Source: Accumulibacter sp. (lineage in GTDB: Bacteria; Pseudomonadota; Gammaproteobacteria; Burkholderiales; Rhodocyclaceae). Taken from it: DNA of 6,610 bases. Positions 5,554 to 6,610 of the stretch are shown here, in pieces. Below the pieces are notes generated by a model. The model saw only the letters and a program-made list of their open reading frames with translations. It was not told where the DNA came from and did not search any database. Position 1 is the first letter of the stretch. Every line of letters starts with the position of its first letter. Location: contig DPSD01000245.1 of assembly GCA_003538495.1 (NCBI GenBank), forward strand, positions 1 through 6,610, read 5' to 3'. The position numbers and the translations under genes were made by a program.

Positions 5554-6610
5554 TCAGGCGTGGTGAGCAGCCGGCTGCAAGACCAGCGCATCATCGACAA
5601 CCCGTCCGCCGGCCATCGTCTTGGCCATGTTGTAAGCCATGATCAACATCCCGGACAGGAAAAGGACGCCACCGACAAAGCGGATCGCCCAGAACGGATA
5701 CGAGGCCTTGACCGACTCGACGAAGCTGTAGGTCAGAGTGCCGTCGACGTTTACCGCCCGCCACATCAGCCCCTGCATGACACCGGCAATCCACATCGAA
5801 GCGATGTACAGTACGACGCCGATCGTCGCCACCCAGAAGTGCACCGTGATCAGCTTGACGCTGAACATCTCGGGCTTCCCGTACAAGCGCGGTAACAGGT
5901 AGTAGATCGAGCCGATGGAGATCATCGCCACCCAGCCGAGGGCGCCGGAGTGCACGTGCCCGACCGTCCAGTCGGTGTAGTGCGAAAGCGCATTGACCGT
6001 CTTGATCGCCATCATCGGGCCCTCGAAGGTCGACATCCCGTAGAACGACAGCGAGGTGATCAGGAACTTGAGGATCGGGTCGTCACGCAGCTTGTGCCAG
6101 GCCCCCGACAGCGTCATCACGCCGTTGATCATGCCGCCCCACGACGGCGCCAGCAGGATCAGCGAGAACAGCATGCCGACCGACTGCGTCCAGTCGGGCA
6201 GCGCCGTGTAGTGCAGGTGGTGTGGACCGGCCCACATGTAGGTGAAGATCAGCGCCCAGAAGTGCACCACCGACAGGCGGTACGAGTACACCGGACGTCC
6301 TGCCTGCTTCGGAACGAAGTAGTACATCATCCCGAGGAAGCCGGCGGTGAGGAAGAAACCGACGGCGTTGTGGCCGTACCACCACTGGACCATCGCATCC
6401 TGGACCCCGGCGTACGCCGAGTAGGACTTGGTGAGCGACACCGGGATGGCCGCGCTGTTGACAATATGCAGCAGCGCCACGGCCAGGATGAAGCCGCCGT
6501 AGAACCAGTTGGCGACGTAGATATGGGTCACCTTGCGTTTGGCTATGGTGCCGAAGAAAACCACCGCGTAGCCAACCCAGACCAGCGTGATCAGGATGTC
6601 GATCGGCCAC
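5554..6610 (-). CDS. ccoN: cbb3-type cytochrome c oxidase subunit I, CcoN (5' end missing)
   Basis: This is the catalytic subunit of the cbb3 oxidase. It is an integral membrane protein carrying haem b and the haem b3/CuB site where O2 is reduced. The frame is open to the window edge, and about 351 residues plus a TGA stop are present. A GTG at 6564 is only an internal valine, because conserved CcoN sequence ([15 protein letters not shown]) continues upstream of it. Visible ligands: the CuB histidine in [10 protein letters not shown] (codon 6372-6370); the tyrosine that is cross-linked to it in this family, in [10 protein letters not shown] (codon 6240-6238); the two further CuB histidines directly after (6222-6217); and the haem b3/haem b pair in [11 protein letters not shown]. 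Their spacing (44, 6, 1, then 88 and 90 residues) fits Pseudomonas stutzeri CcoN as I recall it. By that alignment roughly 125-130 N-terminal residues, including the first haem b histidine, lie outside. Several hydrophobic helices are evident. ccoO follows after 11 nt. The promoter is not in the window. Confidence 0.97.
   Translation of the reverse strand, partial: WPIDILITLVWVGYAVVFFGTIAKRKVTHIYVANWFYGGFILAVALLHIVNSAAIPVSLTKSYSAYAGVQDAMVQWWYGHNAVGFFLTAGFLGMMYYFVPKQAGRPVYSYRLSVVHFWALIFTYMWAGPHHLHYTALPDWTQSVGMLFSLILLAPSWGGMINGVMTLSGAWHKLRDDPILKFLITSLSFYGMSTFEGPMMAIKTVNALSHYTDWTVGHVHSGALGWVAMISIGSIYYLLPRLYGKPEMFSVKLITVHFWVATIGVVLYIASMWIAGVMQGLMWRAVNVDGTLTYSFVESVKASYPFWAIRFVGGVLFLSGMLIMAYNMAKTMAGGRVVDDALVLQPAAHHA

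Noticed and set aside
3812..5566. A 584-codon open frame on the plus strand, antisense to ccoP, ccoQ and ccoO.
   Set aside because: Its translation has no recognisable domain, and the minus strand over the same bases encodes three unmistakable oxidase subunits with haem motifs. Long antisense frames are expected opposite GC-rich coding DNA.

Overview
The window carries a cbb3-type (C-family haem-copper) cytochrome c oxidase locus. Every supported gene is on the minus strand, so the biological reading direction runs from base 6610 to base 1. GC-rich codon use, the canonical ccoN-ccoO-ccoQ-ccoP order, the accessory pair ccoG-ccoH and a small DUF3149-like gene behind them suggest a betaproteobacterium, possibly of the Rhodocyclales. 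The lineage is an inference from gene content, not from a marker gene.

Layout in the direction of transcription. (1) 6610-3821: ccoN (5' end outside the window), ccoO, ccoQ and ccoP. They are tightly packed (gaps of 11 and 4 nt, then an ATGA stop/start overlap) and are closed by a strong intrinsic terminator at 3806-3780. (2) 3658-2834: a separately transcribed outer-membrane lipoprotein of the DUF3313 type, with its own -10-like box and a good Shine-Dalgarno sequence. (3) 2833-2497: 337 bases in which I can support no gene; they end in a short AT-rich stretch that probably holds the ccoG promoter. (4) 2496-376: ccoG, ccoH (joined by a second ATGA overlap) and, 4 nt after ccoH, a 46-codon single-span membrane protein resembling DUF3149. 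(5) 309-1: the start of a further minus-strand reading frame running off the window, with a signal-anchor-like N-terminus faintly like TonB-family proteins, then an extremely GC-rich tract.

How the genes work together. CcoN (haem b, haem b3/CuB), CcoO (mono-haem c) and CcoP (di-haem c) form the high-affinity terminal oxidase that takes electrons from the bc1 complex or soluble cytochrome c and reduces O2 under low oxygen. CcoQ is the small stabilising subunit. CcoG is the membrane iron-sulfur protein linked to copper supply for CuB, and CcoH is an assembly or associated subunit. The copper ATPase CcoI and the small assembly factor CcoS, often next in such clusters, are not in this window.

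The respiratory genes are conventional. The points of interest are the lipoprotein unit placed between the structural and assembly operons, the small membrane protein at the end of ccoGH, and an unusual junction after it: a perfect AGGAGG without a start codon in reach, followed by an in-frame open stretch. I found no RNA gene, CRISPR array, insertion sequence or phage element.
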